64,000 nt of DNA from Sapria himalayana (lineage: Eukaryota > Streptophyta > Magnoliopsida > Malpighiales > Rafflesiaceae). The stretch is from the NCBI GenBank assembly GCA_029783825.1, contig JAREIK010011389.1, forward strand, positions 106,610 to 170,609, read 5' to 3'. Shown piece by piece: positions 12,264 through 27,826 of the stretch. The translations under genes were made by a program, and so were the position numbers. The notes beneath the pieces were generated by a model that saw nothing but the letters and a program-made list of their open reading frames with translations, was not told the DNA's origin and did no database searches. Position 1 is the first letter of the stretch. Every line of letters begins with the position of its first letter.

Positions 12264-15200
12264 ATAAATGCATATAAAGTTAAATCAGTAAACGTCTAAA
12301 CCCCATAATGCCTAAATACATAAACCATTAAACCGCTAAATACTACTTAATAATTAATAAATCTATTTTTTTTGCTATTTATTATATTTTTAAATATTCA
12401 TTTTAATTATTTATTTGTGAATTTATTTAGAAATATTTATTACAAAATAAATTATGAGTGGGACAAATATAATTTAAATAATATATTATTTATCTAATAA
12501 AAATATACGCTTATAAAAGAATTATAAATTTAAAAATTAAAAATTATTATCAAGTAATATAAGTTACTTTAATTTTGAATCAATTAGGGTTTTGTAAATA
12601 TTTTTTAATTAAAATCTATCTTAATATTAATAGCTTATAAATTTAATTTTTGATCATTATTATAATATCTATGAATAAAATTATTTATAGTAAATTTATA
12701 TGATATATGATTATTAATATTATTATAACAAAATATTGTATTAAAATTTCAAAAAATTTTAAATATTATTATATTTTCAAATGTTATAACCTATGGAAAT
12801 GATAAAAAATTATAGAAATTTTTTTTGTTATTTTACTTTTTTAAATAAAACCTATAAACCACTAAAAGGCTAAAAACATAAATCGCTAAACTCCTTACGA
12901 CAAAACCTCGAAATATATAAATCATTAAACTAGAATACATTAATAATAAATCATAAATCTCATTTTAATTTTTATTCAGTATAATTTTAAATTTTTATTT
13001 TAATTATTTATCAATTTATTTTATAGAAATATTAATTACAAAATAAATTATTAGTGAGACAGATCTAATTAATATTAAACCGGTATCCCTAAATAATAAA
13101 TAATAAATCTCATTTTTTTTCATTATAATTTTAAATATTCATTTTAATTATTTATTTGTTTATTTATATATAAATATTAATTACAAAATAAATTGAGTTA
13201 GACAAATATAATTTATATAAATTATTTTTCATCAAAAAATTATTGATAAACTTTTTTTAAAAAAAAAAATTCAAAACAAAAATTTATTATATAGTAATAT
13301 ATTTTGCTTTCCTTCTGAATCATTTTTGGTTTTGTAATTATATTTTAATTGATATCTATCTTATTAATAATAGATAATTAATTTATTTTTTGATCATTAT
13401 TAGAATATTTATCAATAAAATTGTTTATATTGAATTTATGTGATATATAAATATAATGATTATTATGACTAAATATTGTATTCACATTTAAAAAAAATTT
13501 AAAAATTATTATATTTTCAAAGGTTATAACCTTTGAAAATATAAAAAAATAATAAAAATAAATTTTTTATTTTTTTATTTTTTTAATAAAACCTATAAAC
13601 CACTAAATGCATACACAGTTAAAGCAGTAAACTCCTAAACCTCATAATGCCTAAATACACAAACCATTAACCCACTATATACTACTTAATAATTAATAAA
13701 ACTAATTTTTATTTCTATTTATTATAATTTTAAATATTCAGTTTAATTATTTATTACAAATTAAATTATGAGAGCGACTATATATTTTAATTAATTTATT
13801 TTTAATCAAAAAAAATATATGCTTATAAATTTAGTAAAAATTTAAAAATTAAAAATTATTATCCAGTAATATATTTTACTTTAATTTTGAATGAATTTGG
13901 GTTTTGTAAATATTTTTTAATTAATATCAATCTTTTTATTAATAGTTTATTAATTTAAAATTTGATCATTATTATAATAACTATCAATAAAATTGTTTAT
14001 ATTGAATTTATATGATGTATGATTATTAATAATATTATAACTAAATATTGTATTCAGATTTTAGAAAATTTTAAATTTCAAAACCATTAAACTGCCATAC
14101 ATTAATAATAAATCATAAATCTCATTTTAATTTTTATTCAATTTAATTTTAAATTTTTATTTTAATTATTTATCAGGTTATTTTTATAGAAATCTTAATT
14201 AAAAAATAAATTATTAGTGAGACAAATATAATTTAAATAATTTATATTCATCAAAAAAAAAATATACGTTTATAAAAATAGGCACAATTTTAAAAACAAA
14301 AATTTATTATTTAGTAAAATGTTTTATTTTGATTTTGTATCATTTTAGATTTTGCAATTATTTTTTAATTTATATCATTCTTTTTAATTATAGTTTATTA
14401 ATTATTTATTGATCATTATTATAATATCTATTAATAAAATTATTTATATTGAATTTACATTATATATTATTATTAAGATTACTATAACTAAATATTATAT
14501 TCACATTTAAGAAAAATAAAAAATTATTATATTTCTAAGGTTATAACCTTCAAAAATTAAAAAAAACAAAAAATTAAATTTTTTGTTTTTTCATTCTTTA
14601 AATCAAAACTATAAATCACTAAAGGCATAAACACTTATATCACTAAACCCCAAAACACCTAAATACCTAAACCATTAAAACTGTATATCCTGAATAATAA
14701 ATAATAAATCTCACTTTTATTTGTATTCAATATAATTTTAAATATTCATTTTAATTATTTTTTAGGTTATTTTTATAGAATTATAAATTACAAAATATAT
14801 TATGAGGAAGACAAATATAATTTAAAAAATACTTTTAAGAACAAAAATTATATACTTATAAAAAGAAGCAAAACATCATAAACATTATTATTTAGAAATT
14901 TATTTTACTATGATTTTAAATAAATTTAGGTTTTGAAAATATATTTTAAATAATATCTATCTTATTTATAATAGTTTATTAATTTATTTTTTGATCATTA
15001 ATATAATATCTATCAATATAATTGTTTATATTAAATTTATATGATATATTATTATTATTATTATCATAACTAAATATAGTATTCACATTTAAAAAAATTT
15101 AAAAATTGATATATTTTCAAAGGTTATAACCTTTAAAAATGAGAAAAAAAAACAAAAAATAAATTTTTTGTTATATCATTGTTTAAATAAAACTTATATA

Positions 15201-16935
15201 CCATTAAATATCTAAACACATAAATTTCTAAACTCCTAAACCCCGAAGCCCCTAAATACTTAAATCTTTAAACTTGTAAACCTTAAATATAATTTCAATA
15301 ATATATTGAAATATTAATTACAAAATAAAATATGTGTGATACAAATATAATTTTAATAATTTATATTTTATCAAAAAAAAATATAATCTAATAAAATGAG
15401 GCAAAAACTAAAAAACAAAATTTATTATTTAGTAATAAATTTACTTTGATTTTAAATCATTTTAGTTTTTATAATTAATTTTAATTTATATCTATCATAT
15501 TAATAATAATTTATTAATTTATTTTTTGATAATTAATATAATATCTATCAATAAAATTGTTTATATTTAGTTTATATTATATATAATTATAATGATTATT
15601 ATTACTAAATAATGTATTCACATTTTAAATAAATTTTAAAATTATTATATTTTCAAAGGTTATAATCTTTGAAAATTTTAAAAAATATCAAAAATAATTT
15701 ATTTGTTATTTCATTGTTTAAATAAAACCTATAAACCACTAATTTCCTAAATACCTAAATGAATAACTTCTAAATCTCGAAACCCTAAATAGATAATTTT
15801 TTAATCAGATATATCTTAAATAATAAACAATATATCACATTTTTATTTTTTTCATTATAATTTTAAATATTCATTTTAATTATTTATTTGTTTATTTTTA
15901 TATAAATATTAATTACAAAATAAATTATGAGTTAGAAAAATATAATTTATATAAATTATTTTCCATCAAAAAAAATATAGATAAACTTATTAAATGAAAA
16001 AAAAAATAAAAAACAAAAAATTATTATATAATAATATAATTTGCTTTACTTCTGAATCATTATTGGTTTTGTAATTATATTTTAATTGATATCTATTTTA
16101 TTAATAATAGATTATTAATTTAGTTTTTGATAATTATTATAATAATTATCAATAAAATTGTTTATATTGAATTTATATGATATTTAAATATAATGAATAT
16201 TATAAATAAATATTAAATTCACTTATAAAAAAAATTTTAAAATTATTATATTTTCAAAGTTTATGACCTTTGAAAATGTTAAAAAATAAAAAAAGATATT
16301 TTTTTGATATTTCATATTTTAAATAAAACCTATAAACCACTAAATGCTTAAACACTTAAATCAATAACTCCTAAATCTCTAAAACCCTAAATAATAAATA
16401 ATAATCCTTTTAAACTGGTAACCCTAAATAATAAATAATAAATCTCAATTTTATTTTTTTCATTATAATTTTAAATATTCATATTAATTATTTATTTTTT
16501 TATTTTTATATAAATATTAATTATAAAATAAATTATGAGTTAGACAAATATAATTTATATAAATTATTTTTCATTAAAATGATAAATAATTTATTTTTAA
16601 AGAAAAAAAAATTCAAAACAACAAATTATTATATAGTAATATATTTTGCTTTCTTCTAAATCATTTTTATATAGTAATATATTTTTCATCTAAATAGTAT
16701 TATTTAGTAATATATTTTGATTTGATCTTTCTTCATTGTGTTATGTAAATATATTTTAATTATTATTTATATTATTATTAATATTTTATTAAATTAATTT
16801 TTAATCATTATTATATTATCTATCATTAAAATTGTTTATATTGAATTTATATGATATATAATTAGTAAGATTAATATTATTATACATAGTATTCACATTT
16901 CAAAAAATATTAAAAATTATTTGTGTTATGTAAAT
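12264..16935 (+). repeat. AT-rich satellite array (block 3)
   Basis: Plus-orientation monomers from the right edge of copy A to the orientation switch, with palindromic boxes near 12780, 13526, 14540, 15125, 15660 and 16260. The first about 250 bp (12264-12530) is a near copy, inverted, of the left flank of hAT copy D (about 60980-61241), including a rare ATTAGATAAAT variant. Near 15280 lies a shortened monomer type (octamer block joined to AATTTCAATAATATATTG) that recurs as its complement near 21040, 34030, 41160, 44610 and 58030. Monomers near 16600-16935 are more scrambled. Confidence 0.9.
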
Positions 16936-16962
16936 ATAATATATATATATATATATATATTA
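16936..16962. other. orientation-switch junction of the satellite array
   Basis: To the left, monomer landmarks read in the plus orientation (CTAAATATTGTATTCACA then the palindrome). To the right, all landmarks read as the complement (TGTGAATACAATATTTAG after the palindrome). The switch falls in an AT dinucleotide tract. The monomer phase also jumps here, so the point is not a simple fold of one monomer onto itself. Confidence 0.85.
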
Positions 16963-19900
16963 TTTGTCTAAATCAATTTATTTTGTATTTAATATTTATA
17001 TATAAATAAACAAATAAATAATTATAATGTATATTTAAAATTATAATGAAAAAAAAATAATATTTATTATTTATTATTTAGGGATACCGGTTTAAATTAA
17101 ATTAAATCTATCTCACTAATAATTTATTTTGTAATTAATATTTCTATAAAAATAAAGTGATAAAAAATTAAAATAAAAATTTAAAATTATACTGAATAAA
17201 AATTAATATGAGATTTTTTATTTATTATTAATGTATACCAGTTTAATGGTTTAATTATTTAGAGGTTTTGTCATTTCGGAGTTAAGCAATTTATGTTTTT
17301 AGGCTTTTAGTGGTTTATAGGTTTTAATTAAAAAAATAAAAAAACAAAAAATATATTTTTATTATTTTTTGATATTTTCAAAGGTTATAACCTTTTAAAT
17401 TATAATAATTTTTAAATTTTTTTAAAAAGTGAATACAATCTTTAGTTATAATAATCATTATATTTATACATCATATAAATTCAATATAAACAATTTTAAA
17501 GATAAATATTCTAATAATGATCAAAAAATAAAATAATAATCTATTATTAATAAGATAGATATCAATTAATATATAATTAAAAAACCTAAAATGATTCAGA
17601 AGCAAACCAAAATATTTTACTATTTAATAATTTTTTGCTTTAAAATTTTTTTTTATTTTAAAAAGTTTATTTATAATTTTTTGATGAAAAATAATTTATA
17701 TAAATTATATTTGTCTAACTCAATTTATTTTGTAATTCATATTTATATATAAATAAATAATTAATTAATTAAAATGAATATTTAAAATTATAATTAAAAA
17801 ATGAGATTTATTATTTATTATTTAGGGATACCGATTTAATTTAGATTAGATCTGTCTCACTAATAATTTATTTTGTCCTTAATATTTCTATAAAATTAAA
17901 TTGATAAATAATTAAAATAAAAATTAAAAATTATATTGAATAAAAATCAAAATAAAGTTTATTATTTATTATTAATCTATACCAGTTTAATGGAATAAGT
18001 ATTTAGAGGTTTTGTCATTCAAGAATTTATCAATTTATGTTTTTAGACTTTTAGTGGTTTATAGGTTTTATTTAAAAAATAAAATAACAATAAATATATT
18101 TTTATTATTTTTTAATATTTTCAAATGTTATAACAATTCAAAATATAATAATTTTTAAATTTTTTTCAAACGTAAATACAATCTTTAGTTATAATGATCA
18201 TTATATTTATATATCATATAAATTCAATATAAAAAATTTTATTGATAAATAATCTACTAATGAACAAAAATAATTTAATAATCTATTATTAATAAGATAT
18301 ATTTCTATTAAAAAAATAGATATCAATTAAAATATAATTATAAAACCTAAAATGATTCAGAATCAAAGCAAAATATATTACAATATAATAATTTTTTGTT
18401 TATAAATTTTTTTTTCTTCTAAAAAGTTTATTTATAATTTTTTGATGAAAAATAATATATATAAATTATATTTGTCTAACTCAATTTATTTTGTAATTAA
18501 TATTTATTTATAAATAAACAAAAAAATAAATAAAATGAATATTTATAATTATAATGAAAAGAAAATAAGATTTATTATTTATTATTTAGGGATACCGATT
18601 TAATTTAAATTAGATCTGTCTCACTAAAAATTTATTTTGTAATTAACATTTCTATAAAAATAAACTGATAAATAATTAAAATAAAAAGATAGATATTATT
18701 TAAAAAATATTTACAAAACTCAAATTGATTCAAATTTAAAGTAAAATATATTACTGGATAATAATTTTTAATTTTTAAATAAATACTTCTTTTATAAGCG
18801 TATATTTTTTTTATTGAAAATAAATTAATTAAATTATATTTTTCGCACTTATACTTTATTTTGTAATAAATATTTCTATAAAAATAAACTAATAAATAAT
18901 TAAAAGGAATATTTAAAATTATAATAAATAGAAATAAAATTAGATTTATTAATTATTAAGTAGTATATAGAAGTTTAATGGTTTATGTATTTAGGCATTA
19001 TGGTGTTTAGAAGTTTACTGATTTAACTGTGTATGCATTTAGTGGTTTATAGTTTTTATTTAAAAAATAAAAGAAAAAAAATTATTTTTATATTTATTTG
19101 ATATTTTCAAAGGTTACCTTTGAAAATATAATAATTTTTAAATTTTTTTCAAAAAGTGAATAAATATTTAGAGAATATCGGTTAAATTAAATTATATCTG
19201 TCTCACTAATACTTATTTTTGTAATTAATATTTCTATAAAAATAAACTGATAAATAATTAAAATAAAAATTTTAAATTATACTTAATAAAAATTAAATTG
19301 AGATTTATGATTTATTATTAATGTACACCAATTTAATGGTTTAAGTATTTAGAGGTTTTGTCATTTAGGAGTTTAGCAATATATGTTTTTAGGCATTTAG
19401 TGGTTTATAGGTTTTATTTAAATAATGAAATAACAATAAAAAATTTGTAATTTTTTCTCATTTTCATATGTTAAAACCTTTGAAAATATAAAAATATTTA
19501 AAATATTTTGAAATGTGAATACAATATTTAGTTATAATAATATTAATAATTATATTGATATAATTTCAGTATAAATAATTTTATTGATAGATAATATAAT
19601 AATGATCAAAATTTAAATTAATAAACTATTAATAAAAAGATTGATATTAATTAAAAAATATTTACAAAACCCAAATTGATTCAAAATTAAAGTAAAATAT
19701 ATTACTGGATAATAATTTATAATTTTTAAATTTTTACTTCTTTTATAATCATAGATATTTATTGATTAAAAATAAATTAATTAAAATATATATGGCGCAC
19801 TAATAATTAAATTTGTAATAAATATTTCTATAAAAAAACTAATAAATAATTAAAATGAATATTTAAAATTATAATAAATATAATTAAAAATTAGATTTAT

Positions 19901-22900
19901 TAATTATTAAGTAGTATATAGCGGTTTAATGGTTTATGTTTTTAGGCATTATTAGGTTTAGGAGTTTACTGATTTAACTGTGAATGCATTTAGTGGTTTA
20001 TAGGTTTTATTAAAAAAATAAAATAATAAAAAATTTATTTTTATTATTTTTTGATATTTTTAAAAAGTTATAACCTTTGAAAATATTATAATTTTTAAAT
20101 TTTTTTTAAATGTGAATACAATATTTTGTTATAATAATCATTATATTTATATATCATATCAATTCAATATAAACAATTTAATTAATATATATTCTAATAA
20201 TGATCAAAAAATAAATTAATAATCTATTATTAATAAGATAGATATCAAATAAAATATAATTACAAAACCTAAAATGATTCAAAAGGAGAGCAAAATATAT
20301 TACTACATAATAAATTTTAGTTTTTAAATTTTTCATTCTTTTTATAAGTTTATTTATATTTTTTGATACAAAAAAATTTATATAAATTATATTTGTCTAA
20401 CTCATAATTTATTTTGTAATTAATATTTATATAAAAATAAACGAATATATAATTAAAATGAATATTTTAAATTATAATGAAAAAAAATAATATTGAGATT
20501 TATTATTTAATATTTAGGGTATACTAGTTTAAAACGATTATCTTTTTAGGATTTTAGAGATTTAGGAGTTATTTATTTAAGTGATTTGGCATTAAGTGGT
20601 TTATAAGATTTATTTAAACAATGAAGTAACAAAAAAATTATTTTTGGTATTTTCTCACATTTTCAAAGGTTATAACCTTTGAAAATATAATAATTTTAAA
20701 ATTTTTAAAAAATAAGAATACAATATTTTGTAATAAAAATCAATATAATAATATATAATCTAAACAAAATATAATGAATTTTATTGATAGATTTTAAATA
20801 AATTATCAAAAAATATAATAATAAACTATTATTAATAAGATAGATATAAATTAAAATATAATTGCAAAACTTTAAATTATTCAAAATCAAAGTAAAATTT
20901 TATTACTAAATAATAATTTTTGTTTTTTACTTTTTGCTTCTTTTTATAAGCATATATATTTAATTTAAAAAATAAATTATTTAAATTAAATTTGTATCAC
21001 TCATAATTTATTTTGTATTTAATATTTTAATAAATTATTTAAATTATAATTAAGGTTTACGAGTTTAAAGGTTTAAGTATTTAGGGGCTTTTGTGTTAAG
21101 GAGTTTAGAGATTTAAGTGTTTAGGGATTTAGTTTTTTATAAGTTTTATTTAAACAATGATATAACATAAAATTTATGTTTTTTTATTTTTTCTAATTTT
21201 TCAAGGTTATATCCTATGAAAAAATAATAAGTTTTAAATTTTTTTCCAATGTAAATATAATATTTATTTATTATAATCTTCATAAATATAAGTCATTTAA
21301 ATTCAATATAAATAATTACATTTTTAGATATTATAATAATGATCAAATAATAAATTAATAAACTATTATTAATAAAATAGATCTTATTTAAAAAGTATTT
21401 GCAAAATCTAAATTTATTCAAATCAAAGTAAAATATATTACTAAATAAAATTTTTTTTAATGTTTTGCTTTTTTTATAAGTTTATATTTTTGTTATTAAA
21501 AATAAATTATTTAAATTATATTTGTCTTACTCATAATTTATTTTGTAATTTATAATTGTATAATAATAAACTAATAAATAATTAAAATGAATATTTAAAA
21601 CTAGAATGAATACAAATAAAATTAAGATTTATTATTTATTATTCAGGATATACTGGTTTAATTGTTTAAGTATTTAGGTGTTTTGTGGTTTAAAAGTTTA
21701 GTGATTTAATTGTTTAGACATTTAGTGATTTATTGTTTTTATTTAAAGAATGAAAAAACAAGAAATTTAATTTTTTGATTTTTTTTAATTTATGAAGGTT
21801 ATAACCTTTGAAAATATAATAATTTTTAATTTTTTGTAAATGTGAATATAATATTTAGTTATAATAATCTTAATAATTATATATAATGTAAACTCAATAT
21901 TAATAATTTTATTAATAGATATTATAATAATGATCAATAAAGTAATTTATAAATTAGCATTTATAAGAATGATATAAATTAAAATATATTTCTAAAATCT
22001 AAAATGATTCAAAATCAAAATAAGATATATTACTAAATAATAATTATTTATTTTTAAAAATTTGCCTAATTTATAAGCATATTTTAATCAAAAATAAATT
22101 ATTTAAAATTTATATTTCGCACTAATAATTTATTTTGTAATTAATATTTCAATAAAAAAAACTGATAAATAATTAAAATGAATATTTCATATTATAATGA
22201 ATACTAATAAAAATTAGATTTATGAATTATTATTTGGACTATACTAATTTAATGTTATAAGTATTTATGGGCTTCTGGGTTTAGGAGTTTAGTCATTTTA
22301 GAATTTAGTCATTTAGTGGTTTATAAATTTTATATAAAAAATAAAATAACAACAAAATTATTTTTGTTTTTTTTTCTCATTTTTGAATTTTATAAACTTT
22401 GAAAATATAATAATTTAAAATTTTTTTTTCAAAAATAAATATAATATGAAGTAATAATAATCATAATAATTATATATCATATAAATTCAATATAAACTAT
22501 TTTATTGATATTTTTTATAATAATGATCATAAAAAAGTAATAACCAATTATTAGTAAGATAAATATTGTTTAAAATATATTTACAAAACCTAAAATTACT
22601 CAAAATTAAAGTGATATATTTTACTAAATATTAATTTTAAATTTTTAAATTTTTAAATTTTTGTATCCATTTATAAGCCTATATAATTTTTGATGAAAAA
22701 TAAATTATTTAAATTATATTTGTCTCATTAATAATTTATTTTTTCATTTATATTTCTATAAAATTAAACTAAAAATAATTAAAATGTATATTTAAAATTA
22801 TAATGAATACTAATAAAAATGAGATTTATGATTTATTATTTAGGGTATAACTATTTAATTGGTTAAGTTTTTTGTGGTTTTGGGGTTAAAGAGTTTATTG

Positions 22901-25351
22901 ATTTATATGTTTACACATTTTCGTGTTTATAGGTTTTATTTAATCAATGAAATAACAAAAAATTTATTTGTATGAATTTTCGTGATTTTCAAAGGTTATA
23001 ACCTTTAAAAATATAATAATTTTCTATTAGTTCTAAAATATGATTACAATACTTAGTTATAATAATCTTAATAATTATATTTGTTGTAGATTCAATATAA
23101 AAAAATGATTTAATATATATTATAATAATGATCAAAAAATAAATTAATAAACTATTATTAATAAGATAGATATTAATTTAAATATATTTGCAGAACCCAA
23201 AATAATTCAAAATCAAAGTAAATTATATTACTAAATAAAATTTTAAATTTTTGAAATTTTGTTTATTTTTATAAGCTTATTTTTTTTCATAAAAAATAAT
23301 TTATTTAAATTATATCTGTCTCACTCATTATTTATTTTGTAAGTATTATTTCTATAAAAATAAACTAAAAAAATAATTAAATGAATATTTAAAATTATAA
23401 TAAATACAAATAAAAATGAGATTTATTATTTATTATTTAGGTTATATAGGTTTAATGGTTTAAGTATTTTGGGGGTTTTAGGGTTTAGGAGTCTAGAGAT
23501 TTAAATGTTTTGTCATTTAGTGGTTTATAAGTTTTATTTAAATAATAAAATAATAAAAAATTATTTTTGTGATTTTTTATCATTTTTGAAGGTTATAACC
23601 TTTGAAAATATAATAATTTTTAAATTTTTTTGAAGTGTAAATATAATATTTAGTTATAATAATCTTAATAATTATAAGACATTTAAATATAATATAAGTA
23701 ATTTTATATTTAGATATTATAAAATTGATCAAATAATAAATTAATAAACTATTCTTAATAAGATTGATCACAATTAAAATATAATTGCAAAACCTATATA
23801 TAATGATTCAAAATCAAAGTAAAATATATTACTAAATAATAATTTTTTGTTTTTAAATTTTTACTTTTTTATATAAGCTTATTTTTTTTGATTAAAAATA
23901 AATTATAAAAATTATATTTGTCTCATTCATTATTTATTTTGTGATTGATATTTCTATAAAAAAATAAACTAATAAATAATTAAAATAAATATTTAAAATT
24001 ATAATGAATACAAATTAAAATGAGATTTATGATTTATTATATATGGTATACATGTTTAATGGTTTGATTATTTAGGGGTTTTGTCGTTTAGGAGTTTAGC
24101 AATTTATTTTTTTTAGGCTTTTAGTGGTTTATAGGTTTTATATATATAATAAAAATTTAAAATTCTATCTTTTATTTTTTATGATTTTCAAAGGTTATAA
24201 CCTTTGAAAATAAAATAATTTTTAAAATTTTTTGAAATGTGAATACCATGTATATTTTATTAATCTTACTAATTATATATCATATAAATTCAATTTAAAT
24301 AATTTTAATGATATATATTATAATAATGATCAAAAATTAAATTAATAAACTATTATATATAATATTAATATTAATTAAAATATATTTACATAACACAAAA
24401 TGATTCAAAATCAAATCAAAATATATTACTAAAAAATAATATTTAATTTTTAAAATTTTGCATTTTTTTATATGGTTATATTTTTTTTATAAAAATTAAT
24501 AATTTAAATAATATTTGTCTCACTCGAAATTTATTTTGTAATTAATATTTCTAAAAAATAAAATTATAAATAATTAAAATGAATATTTAAAATTATAATA
24601 AATAGAAAAAAAATTAGATTTATTATTTATTAAGTAGTATATAGTTGTTAAATGGTATATGTATTTAGGGGTTTCGGGATTTATGAGCTTACTGATTTAA
24701 GTAAGTAAGCATTTTATGATCTATAGGATTTATTTAAAAAATGAAATAACAAAAAATTTATTTTTATTATTTTTTCTAATTTTCTAAGGTTATAACCTTT
24801 GAAAATATAATAATTTTTAAATTTTTTTTAAAAGTAAATTCAATATTTAGTTATAATAATCATTATATTTATATATCATATAAATTTAATATAAACTATT
24901 TTATTGATAAATATTCTAATAATGATAAAAAAATAAATTAATAATCTATTATTAATAAGAGAGATATCAATTATAATATAATTACAAAACCTAAAATGAT
25001 TCCGAAGCAAAGCAAAATATATTACTATATATTAATTTTTTGTTTTGAATTTTTTTTTCTTTTTAAAAGTTTATCTATATTATTTTGATGAAAAATAATT
25101 TATATAAATTATATTTTTGTAACTTATAATTTATTTTGTAATTAATATTTATATAAAAATAAACAAATAAATAATTAAATAATAATTTTTAAAATTAAAA
25201 TGAAAACAAAAATGAGATTTATTCTTTATTATTTAGGATATCTCGGTCTAATTTAAATTAGATCTGTCTCACTAATAATTTATTTTGTAATTAATATTTT
25301 TATAAAAATAAACTGATAAATAATTAAGATAATAATTAAAATTATATTGAA
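16963..25351 (-). repeat. AT-rich satellite array, inverted orientation (block 4)
   Basis: Monomers in the minus orientation, with boxes near 17380, 18125, 19110, 19480, 20070, 20672, 21205, 21795, 22385, 22999, 23594, 24198 and 24790. GTTTAGG octamer blocks are now on this strand. Around 22310-22640 lies the empty-site version of the monomer that flanks hAT copies A and C on one side. The marker variant TAGTTCTAAAATATG is at about 23026-23043. Short open frames such as 20705-20890 and 23580-23771 fall in the same monomer phase as those in block 1. Confidence 0.92.
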
Positions 25352-27826
25352 TAATTAAAATAATTTATTTTGTTTCTCTCTCAATTCTATAATGATTTCT
25401 AAAGCTCTAACCAAAATAATAGGAGATTTTACTTTATCTCTATTATGTCTCATCATATTTGATGTTGAATCACTAGCTATCAAAGGAAATTTGACTCATG
25501 TACGCTAACAGACTAAACCAAAGTTGTACCCCTATGTGTTGAAAAATCTAGTCATTAAGGATGCTATTTATATTGATTATTGTAATTTCTTCTAAAATAT
25601 CTCTCATGAACACACTCAAAGCAATTTTTTTAAAACATTGTTCACCTATAAAAAAATAACCACCTTGTAGCCTATTAGAACAAACTAGCCCTAGGGTGGT
25701 TTGAGCAGGGCAAGAAGTATGGGCTCTCATTCAATCAAGAATCAAAAAATTTATTTTATTGGCATGTCTAAGCCTTTTTTTAATATCCTCATGGATATGA
25801 AAAGTATCATTTCTTTCTTTTTAAATTAAATGAGTTATGTATACAAGCTCACAATACCCAAAAAGGTGTAAATGAATCATATTTAAATGTATAAAATGTT
25901 TTAATTATTGCTCAAAATATTAGTATTGCATATTGACACTTGAGGCCACAAATCAAAGGAAAAAGCCATCTAGATATTTCCAATCCCATGAATTTTAGCG
26001 ATAGAAAGTTTTAAAGAATAGTACTTGAGCTTTAACTATTTCTAGGGTCATGGCTTTTGCTCTTGAGGAATGTCCAAAGTTACAATCATTCCTAGTGCAA
26101 TGACTTCGCAATATAAAAATAAAATGCACAAGCTATGTTGATATCCAATACTGTGACCCAGTATTATAGTGATTAAATATGTATTCATGATCATTCTTAG
26201 TGCCATACCAATATGTTCAACAGAGAGACACAAGTTATGGCATATTCTCATCGATATGATTTTGTGTTCTAGAGACAAAATATACAATCATGACCATTGA
26301 TAATGCTACAATAATCTAAAGCAAGAAAGAGACTAAATCCATAACTCAACCCTTGAGTCATGATTTTTGTGTTACATATACAAAAATATAAATCTGTGAA
26401 ATTCCTAAAAGTTATGAATTTCAATTTAAATTTAACACTAAATTATTTGTTTATAAAAGTGCAAAACATGAGATTTATGTTAGGGTTTATAGATTAGGGT
26501 TATAGTTTATGGTTTAAGGTTTAGGATTTAAAGTTTAGGGTTTATGGTTTTTTTTTGGAAAATACACACTTTATTTATCATTTAGGCACACAACTTACAA
26601 GAGACTAAAAAGCTGACTAATTTAGGTCAGCCCACCAAATCCTATGCACCTTAATGATTATATGCATAAAATACATAAAAAACATAATGCCTAATAATTC
26701 CAAGCGTACGAATAAAACAAAAATCACCTGGCATTCCCAGACTTCAAAGTTTGCATTGAGTCATTATGCGCACTGCGAGCTTTCCATTCAGATTTATCCA
26801 AGCCTTTTGGAGGAACTTGAATGAAGCACCATATTAAAACTATGCAAATATAAGATTGTGCATGTGTGTGACATGCAGCATCAAGCGTTTCCCTATGTCA
26901 TTGTTATGCAATGGAATACATGTAAAACTGAATACCCATAAATCCACAAGTCCATATCTACAACACTTTGTCAATTCATTCTGACCTCTGAATTCCACAT
27001 TCTTTTGCTCCAATGATACTCAAAAGAGTATCTCTTGGATTAGAATGCTTCCTCCATGAGCTTCATGAAGTGGTTGTATATTGCACCGACAAAATATCAA
27101 AAAATATGCATGCAACGGTGTGCATGTGTGATGAGGTCCATCTCATAGTCTAATTATCTACGCGTACAACCAAGCAAAAATACAAGTAAAATTACAAAAT
27201 GCTATAAAGATGGGTCTTCTGCTCCCGTGAGTGTAGCATAGCCTAATGTGTATTTACAAAATGCATTAGTGGGCCCCACTTAAAGATACTCATGGGTCCA
27301 GTTGCCCTCATTGCATGCTAAATAGAGAACAAACAAGATTGTGTGTGTAAGTATGTCATGATCCGTCTCTACAAGTGCATGGTCATACAAAGTCCAATAT
27401 AAAAATAAGACTACAAACATAAATTACAAGTTTGAATCTTTTGCTCCCGTGTGGCTGGTCTAGACTCCATTCCTTACTAGCCCTACTTGGTGATGCTTCG
27501 GATTTTGCTGGCTCTCCAATTAATCATGGATTACGCGCTACTCCTATTGGGCGACGATTGGGTGGCCCTTTATGCTGTCTGATACGGCTAGTGGGACCCA
27601 CTTCTAGCTCCTCTTGGGTTTACTCCCGAACACTTTGCTTAGTCTCGTCATTTGTCTGAATGTTATCATCCCAGCTTGCTAGTGGAGCCCTCTACAAGCT
27701 GGTGGCCCATACTTTTGGCTGCTTCCTGGACTTGCTGGCCCCTATAAATGCTACACCAAAATGGACAAGAATATGTGCACATGTGTACAGTGGTTTGTCG
27801 CTATGTGTGTGTGGTGCAGTAGTATG
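25352..27826 (-). repeat. non-satellite segment S, copy 2 (longest copy)
   Basis: Reverse complement of S1, about 2.47 kb and probably closest to full length. It retains about 375 bp (27018-27391) that is missing from S1, and about 240 bp at its far end that is missing from S3. In minus-strand order: the GC-richer stretch (27826 to about 27400), the extra block, the transcript-like stretch with its poly(A) signal complement and a T run at 26548-26556, the telomere-like tract at 26478-26547, then unrecognised sequence. Open frames at 25548-25730 and 26048-26287 (minus) and 27432-27659 (plus) show no motif I recognise, and most do not survive in the other copies. Confidence 0.75.

Noticed and set aside
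27432..27659. 75-codon frame in segment S2 as a gene
   Set aside because: The frame is not kept in S1 or S3, and has low-complexity leucine/serine-rich composition with no motif.
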